A DNA stretch of 64,000 bases, taken from IMG/VR virus record IMGVR_UViG_3300047558_000137, positions 182,859-246,858 of that record; one strand, written 5' to 3'. This document shows, in pieces, positions 22,944 through 31,366 of the stretch. The DNA is from a virus. A program made the position numbers and the translations under genes. Each line of letters begins with the position of its first letter. The first letter of the stretch is position 1. The notes below the pieces were generated by a model that made no database searches, was not told the origin of the DNA, and worked only from the letters and a program-made list of their open reading frames with translations.

Positions 22944-22949
22944 ATTATA
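22944..22949 (-). promoter_or_regulatory. extended -10 promoter
   Basis: TGCTATAAT on the minus strand, about 33 bases before the ATG at 22910, directly downstream of a terminator. Confidence 0.55.
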
Positions 22950-22967
22950 GCACAAAAAAGCCAAAAG

Positions 22968-22994
22968 AAAGCCCCGCGGACGGGGCTATTTTTT
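22968..22994. terminator. terminator after the phasin-like gene
   Basis: AGCCCCG-CGGA-CGGGGCT stem (22970-22987). On the minus strand it is followed by TTTCTTTT, on the plus strand by ATTTTTTG, so it can work both ways. Confidence 0.85.
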
Positions 22995-23008
22995 GTAGTA
23001 CTTGAGTA

Positions 23009-23281
23009 TTACTTTTTAGCTGGTGTAAAAGCCTTGCTAAATGCTTCGGTTACTTTTGTGTAATCGAACTTAGCGGCTTCTTGGCCCAACTTAACAGCTT
23101 CGCTGGCCAACTTGGTGCCAACTTCTGTGCCAGCTTTAACAGCGGCTTTTGTGTACTCAGTTTGTGCGTCAACAAAACCGTTTAGTGCCTTAGCAACGGC
23201 TTCGTGGTTTGCAAATGCTGTGTTAACGAATTGCTTTTTTGCTGTCTGAACAGCGTCGATGGTTGTGTCTAATGTAAACAT
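23009..23281 (-). CDS. phasin-like small protein
   Basis: 90 residues, a single long amphipathic helix rich in Ala, Lys and Thr (TIDAVQTAKKQFVNTAFANHEAVAKALNGFVDAQTEYTKAAVKAGTEV). The 'FVDAQTEYTKAA' pattern is that of phasins, proteins that coat polyhydroxyalkanoate granules, common in Burkholderiales. A phage copy could act on storage granules, or be a structural helix only. Good site TAGGAG; flanked by a promoter and a terminator, so a single-gene unit. Confidence 0.6.
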   Translation of the reverse strand: MFTLDTTIDAVQTAKKQFVNTAFANHEAVAKALNGFVDAQTEYTKAAVKAGTEVGTKLASEAVKLGQEAAKFDYTKVTEAFSKAFTPAKK

Positions 23282-23351
23282 TGTTTTCTCCTAAATAGAC
23301 GAAATACTTTTGTCCGGCCCGCCCCATGCAGCACCGTTAAAGTATTTAGCA

Positions 23352-23372
23352 ATTATATGTTGCAGTGCAACA
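23352..23372 (-). promoter_or_regulatory. promoter with overlapping palindrome
   Basis: TATAAT at 23352-23357 on the minus strand, with the perfect palindrome TGTTGCA-G-TGCAACA at 23358-23372 directly upstream, where a spacer would lie. The half-site resembles the GTTGYA element of the early promoters, but here it would block rather than help polymerase. Confidence 0.5.
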
Positions 23373-23466
23373 AAAATCAAGCATTTTCTCTAGTGAGCTG
23401 TCACTAATTTTTTGTCTCCCAAAAAGTCTGCTAATTAAGTGTATCAACATTTAGAAGGAGATATTA

Positions 23467-24087
23467 ATGTTCGATATTTTTAAAGGCGTAGACAAAGGCA
23501 TGCTATCCAAATTGGTATTGCTACACATCGCCGTAATTATTGTAAGTAACGCTCTAGTCTCAATCCCAGTAGAAATTCTAGGATTCAAACTAACATGGGC
23601 AGCATTTACATTCCCATTGGTTATTTTAGCCACTGACTTGACTATCCGTTTAATTGGTAAACAGATTGCAAGGGCAACTATTGCAGCCGCTTACCCGTTT
23701 GCCATTCTTGGCAGTATTGCGGTAGTGCTTGCAGAAGGCGCACCCGAATCGGTTGCTATGCGTATTGGCTTTGCCAGTGCCACAGCGTATCTAATTGGTA
23801 CATTGTTGGACGTATACGTATTCCAAATCATTCGTGAGCGTTTCACTAAGCAATGGTGGGCAGCACCAGCATTAAGTGCTATTGTTGCTAACATTATCGA
23901 CAGTTATACATTCTTCGCTGTAGCATTTAACAACAGTGCAGACGAGTATATGGCCGCTAACTGGATGGAAATTGCCATGTCGCAATCCATTCTTAAAATT
24001 GCAGTTGGTTTGATTTTCTTCTTACCAGCGTACGGCGTTTTATTATCTTACCTCAAGAATCGTATGCACGATACTGATCAAGGTTAA
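23467..24087 (+). CDS. yhhQ: YhhQ/VUT-family queuosine precursor transporter
   Basis: 206 residues with about six membrane helices. It follows E. coli YhhQ motif by motif: IVSNALVSIPVEILGFKLTWAAFTFPLV, ATDLTIRLIG, ASATAYLIGTLLDVYVFQ, WWAAPALSAIVANIIDSYTFF, NWMEIAMSQSILKIAVGLIFFLPAYGVLL. YhhQ imports 7-cyano-/7-aminomethyl-7-deazaguanine. Phages use these bases for DNA or tRNA modification; no dpdA or TGT is visible in this window. Plus strand with a strong site, AGAAGGAGAT. Confidence 0.92.
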   Translation: MFDIFKGVDKGMLSKLVLLHIAVIIVSNALVSIPVEILGFKLTWAAFTFPLVILATDLTIRLIGKQIARATIAAAYPFAILGSIAVVLAEGAPESVAMRIGFASATAYLIGTLLDVYVFQIIRERFTKQWWAAPALSAIVANIIDSYTFFAVAFNNSADEYMAANWMEIAMSQSILKIAVGLIFFLPAYGVLLSYLKNRMHDTDQG

Positions 24088-24122
24088 ATAATATACTAAT
24101 ATTTTTCAACTAGGAGAAAATC

Positions 24123-24434
24123 ATGGAATTAGTAATTGGTATTTTAGCTCTAATGGTAATCGGATACATTGTATTCTGGCCAAAGACTAAAGAAGAAGTT
24201 AAAGAAGCAGTTTCACCTGCCGCACCATATAAAGTAGAAGCACCTGCTCCTGTACCAGAAGCAGTTACCGCAGCTATCGTTGAAGGTGCAGGTACTGTAG
24301 AAGCAGCACCAGCTAAGAAAGCACCAGCCAAGAAGGCTCCTGCTAAAAAGCCTGCTGCCGCAAAGAAGCCAGCTGCCGCTAAAAAAGCACCAGCTAAAAA
24401 GGCTCCTGCAAAAGCCAAAAAAGCCGCTAAGTAA
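24123..24434 (+). CDS. membrane-anchored Lys/Ala/Pro-repeat protein
   Basis: 103 residues. One N-terminal transmembrane helix (ELVIGILALMVIGYIVFW), a linker, then residues 60-103 as AKKAPAKKAPAKK-type repeats like histone H1 or AlgP tails. A membrane-anchored, DNA-binding or envelope-binding protein is a reasonable guess. Follows yhhQ by 35 bp with its own site CTAGGAGAAA. Confidence 0.7.
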   Translation: MELVIGILALMVIGYIVFWPKTKEEVKEAVSPAAPYKVEAPAPVPEAVTAAIVEGAGTVEAAPAKKAPAKKAPAKKPAAAKKPAAAKKAPAKKAPAKAKKAAK

Positions 24435-24446
24435 TTGGTAGCCAAC

Positions 24447-25499
24447 ATGGTAGGGGTGTTTGTTCCGCAAGAAACAGACGCCCTTTTTTCTTTTCATTTT
24501 TCCCGTTGTTACTTGCAACATCAGATACAGGTCTACAGCGACCTCGATCTATTTCGTGCTAGCAGTCACAGTCGCAAGATTGCCTGCTTTCAAATGCCAT
24601 ACCCTTATCAGGAATCATTTGAAACTCTGGTGCAGAGTCTAGAGTGTGATCATGTTCTGATCTTAATGGCAGAGCTACACGATCGTACAGTAGACTTTAT
24701 TCGTCGTAATGATCGTAAAGATATAAGTTATTTCATCTGTGGTGAATTAAATTTTACAGTGGATCATAGTCCCATACATAAATTCTACGATTGGTTTACT
24801 ACTACTGTACACTTTTATAAGAACGAACGTCCGCAACTGTTAGACAACAGTCTACATCCATATGAAACTAAACAGTTTTATTTTGACGCCTTACTTGGTC
24901 GCAAGAAGAGGCACAGAGACATTGCCTATGATCATTTAGATCGTACATTAAATGTTGTAACCTACTTAAATGATACTGAATGTGATTTTAGTACGCCCGA
25001 TAAATGGCGCTGGGAAAGTTCAGGATTAGTAATTGAACAGCCAGTTGAATGGACTGTCGAACGTGTAAACTATCACGGCTATCGTATGAGTCTGAGTCAG
25101 ATTGTTCCAATAGAAATTTACAATCAAACTGCATATAGTTTAGTTGCCGAAACAAACTACAGTAATCACTATAGTTTCTATACAGAAAAAACAGTTAAGC
25201 CCATACTGGGACAACGGTTGTTTATCGCCCTATCAGGGCAATATGCCTTACGCAACTTACAGGCATTAGGATTTAAAACGTTTGATGGAATCATTGATGA
25301 GACCTATGACAAGATTGAACCATTTGAAGAACGATTCCGTGCTGCACTTGAGCAGGTTCGTTTATTGTCTAGACGTGATCAACGTGAAGTTCTCGATGAA
25401 GTTCGCAATCGATGCGAACATAACTACAGCCACATGATGCGTACACCCTGGTACCAAGCATACTTTATGCCTGCGTTTGTCAGTTACTTTAATCAATAA
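24447..25499 (+). CDS. glycosyltransferase-like protein (paralogue of 30134-31366)
   Basis: About 350 residues from ATG at 24447 (an in-frame TTG at 24435 is possible; no clear ribosome site). The C-terminal third holds YSFYTEKTVKPILGQRLFIA and LGFKTFDGIIDETYDKIEP, shared with the protein at 30134. This 'TEKT-KPI-QR-FI / GFKTFD-IDE-YD' block resembles nucleotide-sugar-binding C-terminal domains (as in GT10-type enzymes). Enzyme class is inferred only. It ends 11 bases into the convergent tail-fibre-like gene. Confidence 0.65.
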   Translation: MVGVFVPQETDALFSFHFSRCYLQHQIQVYSDLDLFRASSHSRKIACFQMPYPYQESFETLVQSLECDHVLILMAELHDRTVDFIRRNDRKDISYFICGELNFTVDHSPIHKFYDWFTTTVHFYKNERPQLLDNSLHPYETKQFYFDALLGRKKRHRDIAYDHLDRTLNVVTYLNDTECDFSTPDKWRWESSGLVIEQPVEWTVERVNYHGYRMSLSQIVPIEIYNQTAYSLVAETNYSNHYSFYTEKTVKPILGQRLFIALSGQYALRNLQALGFKTFDGIIDETYDKIEPFEERFRAALEQVRLLSRRDQREVLDEVRNRCEHNYSHMMRTPWYQAYFMPAFVSYFNQ

Positions 25500-26754
25500 G
25501 ACCAAAATTAGCCCAACGTGCTTCACCAAGGCTTATCCAGCCTAGTGGGCCACCTAATGTTGGGTTAGCATTAAACACAACAGTACCTTTTGGTCTGTTG
25601 TCGCTTGGTGGTGTGTTACTGCTAGTTAACGTTACTGCACCTATAGAAATCTTGTTGACTTCTACACCACCATCTGTAGTTAGAACAATATTGTTTTTAC
25701 CATTAGTAGTTAACACTAATTTATGTGCCCTAGGTGTTCCGATAAAGCCGGTATTGGTTTCTACTTTACCAAATCCTAGTTCTATTTCTTGATCCCAAAT
25801 GCTCAGTGCATGTGTAGGTTCAATGGTGTTAATGCCCACACGCTTTTGACTTACGTATAGTGTTTGAGCCAAGAATGCTTCGCCTGTTACTTGCAATTCT
25901 TGTAATGCACCAACTGTTTGTAAATTACTTTGTGTAATAAACGTACCAAGCATAGATCCATTAACAACATCTTGCCCGTTGACAGTAATCTTATCTAATG
26001 TGATACCTTCGTCACGTAGTTTATCTAATACAGTTTTTGCATAGGCATCAAACATGCTTTTATCTAAACTGGTTCTTAGATTGTTTGTAGCGGCGTTGAC
26101 AAACTTTGTAAACATAGGACTATTCTCGGGAATAGAACCGGTTACATTTAGATCACCCTCAATGGTAGTAGATCCTTTTACAGTTAGATCTTTAGTTAGT
26201 AAATTGTTTTCTACAACGGTAACGTCATCTGTAATCGTTAATTGGCATCCTGATGCTAGATCTTCAATGCCTGTACTACCAAATTTAGTTATAATGCCGC
26301 CCGCTACTTGATCGCCGGTAATAGATAGTTTTGTTAAATCAATCGAGCTGGGATCAATACTAGCATGGGGGAATGTTACTTGACCATTTTGTATTGCAGA
26401 GATAATAGTTTTTTGATATTCACCACGAAAGTCTAGTGCATTTATCTTATTATTAACTACATCATTGATTGCAATGACTGCTTGATTTTCAACATTTTCT
26501 GTTGCCGTTTGTGCCGCAACATTTAAACGAGTTGCTAACTCACGTTCAACTGACTTTGCATCAATTGGCAATTGGTTAAGTTTTGCATCAATGCGTTGAC
26601 TTAATTTTTCGGACAGCAATGGAGTATAGTCAATTGCATTAACTACCTCAGTTACTCTTTGATTAATAATATCAGCAACTTGGCTTTGAACCTTAGTTGT
26701 TATTTCTGCTACTATTCCCTGTACTATTTGATTTACGTGTTGGTCTAGATCCAT
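25489..26754 (-). CDS. tail-fibre-like structural protein
   Basis: 421 residues. The N-terminal 110 residues are helical and coiled-coil-like (IVQGIVAEITTKVQSQVADIINQRV); the middle has repetitive beta signals (VTVVENNLLTKDLTVKGSTTIEGDLNVTGSI); a VGINTIEPTHALSIWD motif near residue 320 is typical of tail fibre proteins, followed by a Gly-rich end. It lies next to enzymes for sugar or amine chemistry, which may decorate it or the receptor. Confidence 0.7.
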   Translation of the reverse strand: MDLDQHVNQIVQGIVAEITTKVQSQVADIINQRVTEVVNAIDYTPLLSEKLSQRIDAKLNQLPIDAKSVERELATRLNVAAQTATENVENQAVIAINDVVNNKINALDFRGEYQKTIISAIQNGQVTFPHASIDPSSIDLTKLSITGDQVAGGIITKFGSTGIEDLASGCQLTITDDVTVVENNLLTKDLTVKGSTTIEGDLNVTGSIPENSPMFTKFVNAATNNLRTSLDKSMFDAYAKTVLDKLRDEGITLDKITVNGQDVVNGSMLGTFITQSNLQTVGALQELQVTGEAFLAQTLYVSQKRVGINTIEPTHALSIWDQEIELGFGKVETNTGFIGTPRAHKLVLTTNGKNNIVLTTDGGVEVNKISIGAVTLTSSNTPPSDNRPKGTVVFNANPTLGGPLGWISLGEARWANFGLID

Positions 26755-26755
26755 T

Positions 26756-27490
26756 TTAGTCGAATTGAATAGAAACTACGTGTTCGTAGTTTTTCTTTAT
26801 TAGAGATTTGTACATTAGATTCTTGTGTACAAAGAAATTTGCCGCACCCGAATCCATACTAAACTTAGCCAACTGCTTAAAGTACATGGTCCTACGATTA
26901 AATGGACCATATGTTACTAGTTCGTTATCTGGGGTGTTAATTTCATGCACTGAGGTATGCCACAATGTACGATCCTTAATATCCCAATTATGGTTTTCTA
27001 AGAATAACTTACTAGACTCACCATTTTTAACTAGAGCAGGATGACTAAATTCGCGATCTTTGAAATCTTGATTTTTATAATCGCGTAGTGTACTTATAAC
27101 AAAATTTTTAGCCAGGCTACAAATCTTGTTTATTTTTGTCTGTTGATCTTGATCCGAGTCTGCAAATGTAAAATACTCGTCCATTGCAATTACGCATTGG
27201 AATTGTTTACGGTATTGACCTAAATCATCTTCGTTAATATAAGATACATTAACGCCGCGGCTTTTTACAAAAGATAATGCTGCGTCACTGATTTCGGTAA
27301 CAGAAATTGATTTAGACTTGCAACTTAACAAGGCAGGATTAAATCCCACGAACAATATGCTGGTAGGATCTAGGTTTTCTGTACTGTAGACGCCATCAAG
27401 TATATCTTGTTTACGGGCGACTACTTCATTTAACTTAGGATTAAATTGTAATGCAGATAAAACTGCATCGGTATATCTTGCGAAACTCAT
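26756..27490 (-). CDS. methyltransferase-like Rossmann protein
   Basis: 244 residues. ILFVGFNPALL near residue 44, then VTEISDAALSFVKSRG, YINEDDLGQYRKQFQCVIAMDEYFTFADS and ICSLAKNFVISTLRD follow the strand order of class I SAM methyltransferases, although the glycine motif is degenerate. Similar genes sit beside tail genes in T4-like phages. A GATAAATA late box lies five bases upstream. Confidence 0.6.
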   Translation of the reverse strand: MSFARYTDAVLSALQFNPKLNEVVARKQDILDGVYSTENLDPTSILFVGFNPALLSCKSKSISVTEISDAALSFVKSRGVNVSYINEDDLGQYRKQFQCVIAMDEYFTFADSDQDQQTKINKICSLAKNFVISTLRDYKNQDFKDREFSHPALVKNGESSKLFLENHNWDIKDRTLWHTSVHEINTPDNELVTYGPFNRRTMYFKQLAKFSMDSGAANFFVHKNLMYKSLIKKNYEHVVSIQFD

Positions 27491-27494
27491 GTAG

Positions 27495-28418
27495 TTATTT
27501 ATCGGACCGAACCAAATCCAGAGTCACACAATGAAAGCCGCCTCCTAGGGTTCTACTGTGTCGCAATGTTGAAGGAATAACTGTGAATCCTCTTTTTTCC
27601 AAAGTACTGTGTAACGCCGTTTGTTGACTATCACATATAACTGTGTTGCTGTCCACTGAGAGCATGTTAAGGGCGATCCACTTGCTTGCATACGGGTACT
27701 GGTAAAAATTTTGAGGTTCAACAGTATCCACAAAAATCTTCTCCCAATCCCGGAATACAGCAGGACACGTTTCTTCAGTAACTCTGCTTCCATTTAATAA
27801 TACCAACCCTTCTCTTAATGCTACAACGGTGCTGTCAATATGTACACCACTGTAAAAGTTGCACAGTTCGATTTCTACATCGGGAAACTGTTGGCACAAC
27901 CAATCATAGGCTGCACGATTTCCGCTGGCAGATTCTAACATAAGCATACGATCGTTAAGACGTAGTACGTTAGCGGCATCCAACACCATGCCATGACTTC
28001 TGGGCATGTGTAGAATACGTCCTGCATCTTCTAGTATATCTATATAACATTGATATTCCATATCCCTGCAAGGGTACATCATTGCAGGATCTACTACAGT
28101 ATCACCGTAGACTAGTAAACGATCACGGGGACAATAGTTATAAAGCCCATCATGCACTTGAAAGTTCATCCAGTCAGGCCGCACAACCTCTACACCCAGC
28201 TTGACCAATGTCTGGCATAGCGTATGTAGATCTTCTTCTGTTTCGTCAATTATCCATTGAGGGACAGGACCCGAAGGGGCTGGAGTTTCTGTCCATAAAC
28301 TGTTTGCGGCTTCTGCACGATAAACTGGATCATTTACAGGCCAGTTAGCATAGTCTGCACGACCCACTACTATCTTTTTGAGACTATCCCATTCATTATA
28401 ACTTGATATCATACCCAA
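27495..28418 (-). CDS. amidinotransferase (glycine/inosamine amidinotransferase family)
   Basis: 307 residues. The catalytic set matches arginine:glycine amidinotransferase: Asp in VLDAANVLR, His in GVHIDSTV, Cys in TLGGGFHCVTLD near the C-terminus, and the flanking WIALNMLSVDSNTV strand. The enzyme moves an amidino group from arginine to an amine (glycine, inosamine phosphate or other). It starts inside a four-gene leftward unit with the oxygenase and the UDP-sugar dehydrogenase-like gene, so the acceptor may be a sugar amine or a surface molecule (inference). Confidence 0.88.
   Translation of the reverse strand: MGMISSYNEWDSLKKIVVGRADYANWPVNDPVYRAEAANSLWTETPAPSGPVPQWIIDETEEDLHTLCQTLVKLGVEVVRPDWMNFQVHDGLYNYCPRDRLLVYGDTVVDPAMMYPCRDMEYQCYIDILEDAGRILHMPRSHGMVLDAANVLRLNDRMLMLESASGNRAAYDWLCQQFPDVEIELCNFYSGVHIDSTVVALREGLVLLNGSRVTEETCPAVFRDWEKIFVDTVEPQNFYQYPYASKWIALNMLSVDSNTVICDSQQTALHSTLEKRGFTVIPSTLRHSRTLGGGFHCVTLDLVRSDK
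27496..27503 (-). promoter_or_regulatory. late promoter box GATAAATA
   Basis: On the minus strand, five bases before the ATG at 27490 and overlapping the end of the amidinotransferase gene. It belongs to the close-spaced group of late boxes. Confidence 0.35.
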
Positions 28419-28927
28419 CCTGTAATTTGTAGTGTGTAGCGATCTTCTAATCCAATATTGGCAGCACTGTGTGGTTCATCATACGCCCATTCTACTGTAT
28501 CTCCAGCTGTCCAGTTAACATATGGTTTGCCGCCAACTTCTAAATAATGGCCAGGACGCCAATCCTCGAGCAATACTAGTGCTCTACGAATACGTGTTTC
28601 TTTGCCTTGTAATTTAAATAGTTCAATATATCTCTTGTATACGTCACTATGCACAGGCATTACTGTGCCAGTCTTCATACGATAGAAGGCTATTCCAATA
28701 TCGTGCCATCCAAATTCTCGATATATCTTAAAGAACTTGTCTGACCACGTGGGCAAACGATGACGCATGTCACACAGATCACCGGTGATCTTATTGGTAT
28801 AGCCCTGTGTAATCCATAAGTCAACACTTACAGGATCATTAAATGGTTCTTGTATGTAATCTAGCTTTTTAAATTCATCGTCCCAGAATGGAGTTAGATG
28901 ATATTTAAATGGTGCGGGTGTTGCCAT
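28409..28927 (-). CDS. 2OG-Fe(II) oxygenase-like / aspartyl hydroxylase-like protein
   Basis: 172 residues from ATG at 28927 (an earlier in-frame start at 28984 lies inside the upstream gene). TVMPVHSDVYKRY, RRALVLLEDW, then VEWAYDEPHSAANIGLEDRYTLQITG give an H-x-D...H set and the late Arg of a double-stranded beta-helix oxygenase. Common in T4-like phages. It overlaps both neighbours, so it is expressed with them. Confidence 0.7.
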   Translation of the reverse strand: MATPAPFKYHLTPFWDDEFKKLDYIQEPFNDPVSVDLWITQGYTNKITGDLCDMRHRLPTWSDKFFKIYREFGWHDIGIAFYRMKTGTVMPVHSDVYKRYIELFKLQGKETRIRRALVLLEDWRPGHYLEVGGKPYVNWTAGDTVEWAYDEPHSAANIGLEDRYTLQITGWV

Positions 28928-30131
28928 AGTGTAATACCTTGATGTCTGGATCCGAGACGGTGTAGGTGCGCCATGGATCAACAATTACGCTGCCCTTTAA
29001 GAATAGACAGTATTGACTTTGTGGTGTATTAACCCCAGCATACCCATACGTTACTTGTCTATTGTGTGCAAGTAGAACAACACCACGAACTTCTTGTGGT
29101 ACTGTGTCTTCTGTTAGTGGGTCAATGTATATTGGTTCGTGCCCAAACTCTCTACAGTAATGCCCAACCAACAAACTATAACTGCCTTCTATGTAGGCAA
29201 CATCAGGTTTGTATGCCTTACCGTGAATGTAAATAGGCAATTCATATAACTCTGCCTGCTCTACTAGTGACAAAGCCATTAACTTTGCCTGCTTTTCTCT
29301 GGCGTGCATGATAGCATCAAACAGATCATAGCCTAGTTCTAGTTTCTCTGCCAAGAAACGTAAGGCAATGTTGTCACGTGGGTGGCAGGGGCCTGCATCA
29401 CCTAAACCCGCAGTCATATATTTAGGTCCCATAATTCGCATTGAGCTTTTCGCTAGTGCGTTTGTTACTACGTCAACATTGATATTGCCTTGTTTGATGG
29501 CAACATCCTGGATCATATTAACCAAGCCTATCTTGGCACTGATAAATGTGTTGTAGAAGACCTTGATGCATTCAGCTTCGTCCCACGTACCAACTTCATA
29601 GCGTGGATCATTTTGCATTAAGGGCTTGTAGAAGTCGATTAGTTCCTGTGCATCCGTAGTTGTGTCTCCGCCTTCGGTGCCAATGATAACCATTTCGGGA
29701 TTAACCATGTCCCATTCTACACTGCCCATTGCAATTAAGTAAGGATTGTAGATAAAACGTGCATTAGTGATTAATGGGCGTAGTCGTTCTCGGGTTGTGC
29801 CTGGTAGTACGGTACTAATAAGAACAATTAATTGGTTAGGTCTGGCCCAACAATTAACTTGTCGAAGAACATTTTCAACGATAGTATAATCAAAGTCTAC
29901 GTTTTTAAGATGTGTAATAGGTTCTGCGCCGCCATACATTGGATCGTGCGGTGTTTGTGTTGCAATAAAAACAATGTCCTTACCTAATACAGCGTCCTTG
30001 AGATTGGATGCAATTTTAATCTTGTCACTGGTCTTTGGGTAAATATCATAGCCAGTCACATCATATTTTGTTGCCATCACTTCGGCACACGCCATTCCCA
30101 ATTTGCCTATTCCAATAAAACCAACGTTCAA
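28905..30131 (-). CDS. UDP-glucose/GDP-mannose dehydrogenase-like protein
   Basis: 408 residues, TTG start with AAGGAG at a good distance. NAD-binding GFIGIGKLGMACAEVMA at the N-terminus; VFIATQTPHD; a central helix FYNTFISAKIGLVN with the family Lys; and GLGDAGPCHPRDN with the catalytic Cys (residue near 255); the C-terminal domain follows. It oxidises a nucleotide sugar to an acid, or a related reaction. Some Cys-context changes (usually GG-C-FPKD) leave the substrate open. Start only two bases from that of the divergent plus-strand gene. Confidence 0.85.
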   Translation of the reverse strand: MNVGFIGIGKLGMACAEVMATKYDVTGYDIYPKTSDKIKIASNLKDAVLGKDIVFIATQTPHDPMYGGAEPITHLKNVDFDYTIVENVLRQVNCWARPNQLIVLISTVLPGTTRERLRPLITNARFIYNPYLIAMGSVEWDMVNPEMVIIGTEGGDTTTDAQELIDFYKPLMQNDPRYEVGTWDEAECIKVFYNTFISAKIGLVNMIQDVAIKQGNINVDVVTNALAKSSMRIMGPKYMTAGLGDAGPCHPRDNIALRFLAEKLELGYDLFDAIMHAREKQAKLMALSLVEQAELYELPIYIHGKAYKPDVAYIEGSYSLLVGHYCREFGHEPIYIDPLTEDTVPQEVRGVVLLAHNRQVTYGYAGVNTPQSQYCLFLKGSVIVDPWRTYTVSDPDIKVLHYGNTRTI

Positions 30132-30133
30132 TT

Positions 30134-31366
30134 ATGTTCTCCTTAGATAAGTTTTATAATATTCTTCACAATAATTTGATTGCACCATTACATCATACAG
30201 GCAGATCAGTTTATTTTTATCCATTTGGTACCTATAACACTACTGTTCAGTTACATGATAAGTTCGAAACACCCTGTGATCAAGTTGAAACTAGAACTCT
30301 ATATGCTGAAAAATCATCATTGCAATGTTATTTCTTTGATCAAGAACCTCTATACAATTATACATTACCTATACTTAAAAATACACTATTATTTCCTACA
30401 TATCAAGCAAAAGTTTTTCCACGATACCTAGGTATACTTGCAAACAGTGAACATTCGGACATTAAAAATCAATGTCTCAGAGATAACAATTTACAAGATT
30501 GGTATTATTTTTATCACGGCTTTGCTGCGCTTGATTGGTTTAGAGATTTTCAGTATGTAAAGCCAAATAGCTTTAATCGAATTAACAAAGTATTTATATG
30601 TTACAACCATTTAATATCTAAATATAGATCTTATAGACTGCACCTAGTAAGCAATTTAATAGAACAGGACCTTGTTAAGCATGGTAGTGTTAGTTTAAGC
30701 CTTTGTGATGAAAATGGAACTTGGCGAGATACTATTGAAAGCCCAACAAACCCATTAGATAGTCGTGCTAGGATCAAAATATACAATTCACTGAAACAAC
30801 TTGATGGGCCGTTAATTGCAGATACCCCTAGCGTAAACGGAACCTACAGTTCTAACTTAAATCTAGATCATTTAACTGATGCATTGTTCCATATAGTAAC
30901 AGAAACCGTGTTCTATCAGAATAAATTACACCTAACAGAAAAGACATTTAAGCCTATTGTTGCCCAACGCCCATTTATACTTGCGGCTGCACCAGGAAAT
31001 TTGGCATATCTACGTAGTTACGGATTTAAAACCTTTGATCGATGGATAGACGAGAGTTACGATCAAGAAACAGACAACTACCTACGTATAGAAATGATAA
31101 CTCAAGAAATTGCTCGACTATGCCAAATGTCTAAATCTGAGCTAGATGATATGTATCTAGATATGCAGGATACATTAACTTATAACTATCATCATTTTTA
31201 CAACAAATTCAAAGAGATAATAGTCGACGAACTAGTAGATAACTTCGACAGTATACTAACTAAATTCAATAATGGTAAACAACCTGGCAATCACAGCAAG
31301 TATCACCATCGATATGAGTTTGAACCTGGCTATTTAAATTCTGTTAAACAATTACTATTGAGCTAA
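30134..31366 (+). CDS. glycosyltransferase-like protein (paralogue of 24447-25499)
   Basis: 410 residues. NKLHLTEKTFKPIVAQRPFILAAAPG and YGFKTFDRWIDESYDQE near residues 270-320 match the same block at the end of the 24447 protein; the N-terminal parts differ. Rich in Tyr, Asn and Leu, lower GC than its neighbours. The assumed start has no ribosome site, and its first codons overlap the site of the divergent gene, so the true start may be a little downstream. Confidence 0.65.
   Translation: MFSLDKFYNILHNNLIAPLHHTGRSVYFYPFGTYNTTVQLHDKFETPCDQVETRTLYAEKSSLQCYFFDQEPLYNYTLPILKNTLLFPTYQAKVFPRYLGILANSEHSDIKNQCLRDNNLQDWYYFYHGFAALDWFRDFQYVKPNSFNRINKVFICYNHLISKYRSYRLHLVSNLIEQDLVKHGSVSLSLCDENGTWRDTIESPTNPLDSRARIKIYNSLKQLDGPLIADTPSVNGTYSSNLNLDHLTDALFHIVTETVFYQNKLHLTEKTFKPIVAQRPFILAAAPGNLAYLRSYGFKTFDRWIDESYDQETDNYLRIEMITQEIARLCQMSKSELDDMYLDMQDTLTYNYHHFYNKFKEIIVDELVDNFDSILTKFNNGKQPGNHSKYHHRYEFEPGYLNSVKQLLLS

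Noticed and set aside
22911-22964. N-terminal extension of the 22707 gene
   Set aside because: It would be translated from bases that form the TATAAT promoter.
23282-23466. preQ1 riboswitch ahead of yhhQ
   Set aside because: I looked for the preQ1-I core and A-rich tail and did not find them.
24460-24642. 60-residue plus-strand frame
   Set aside because: Out-of-frame shadow within the 24447-25499 gene.
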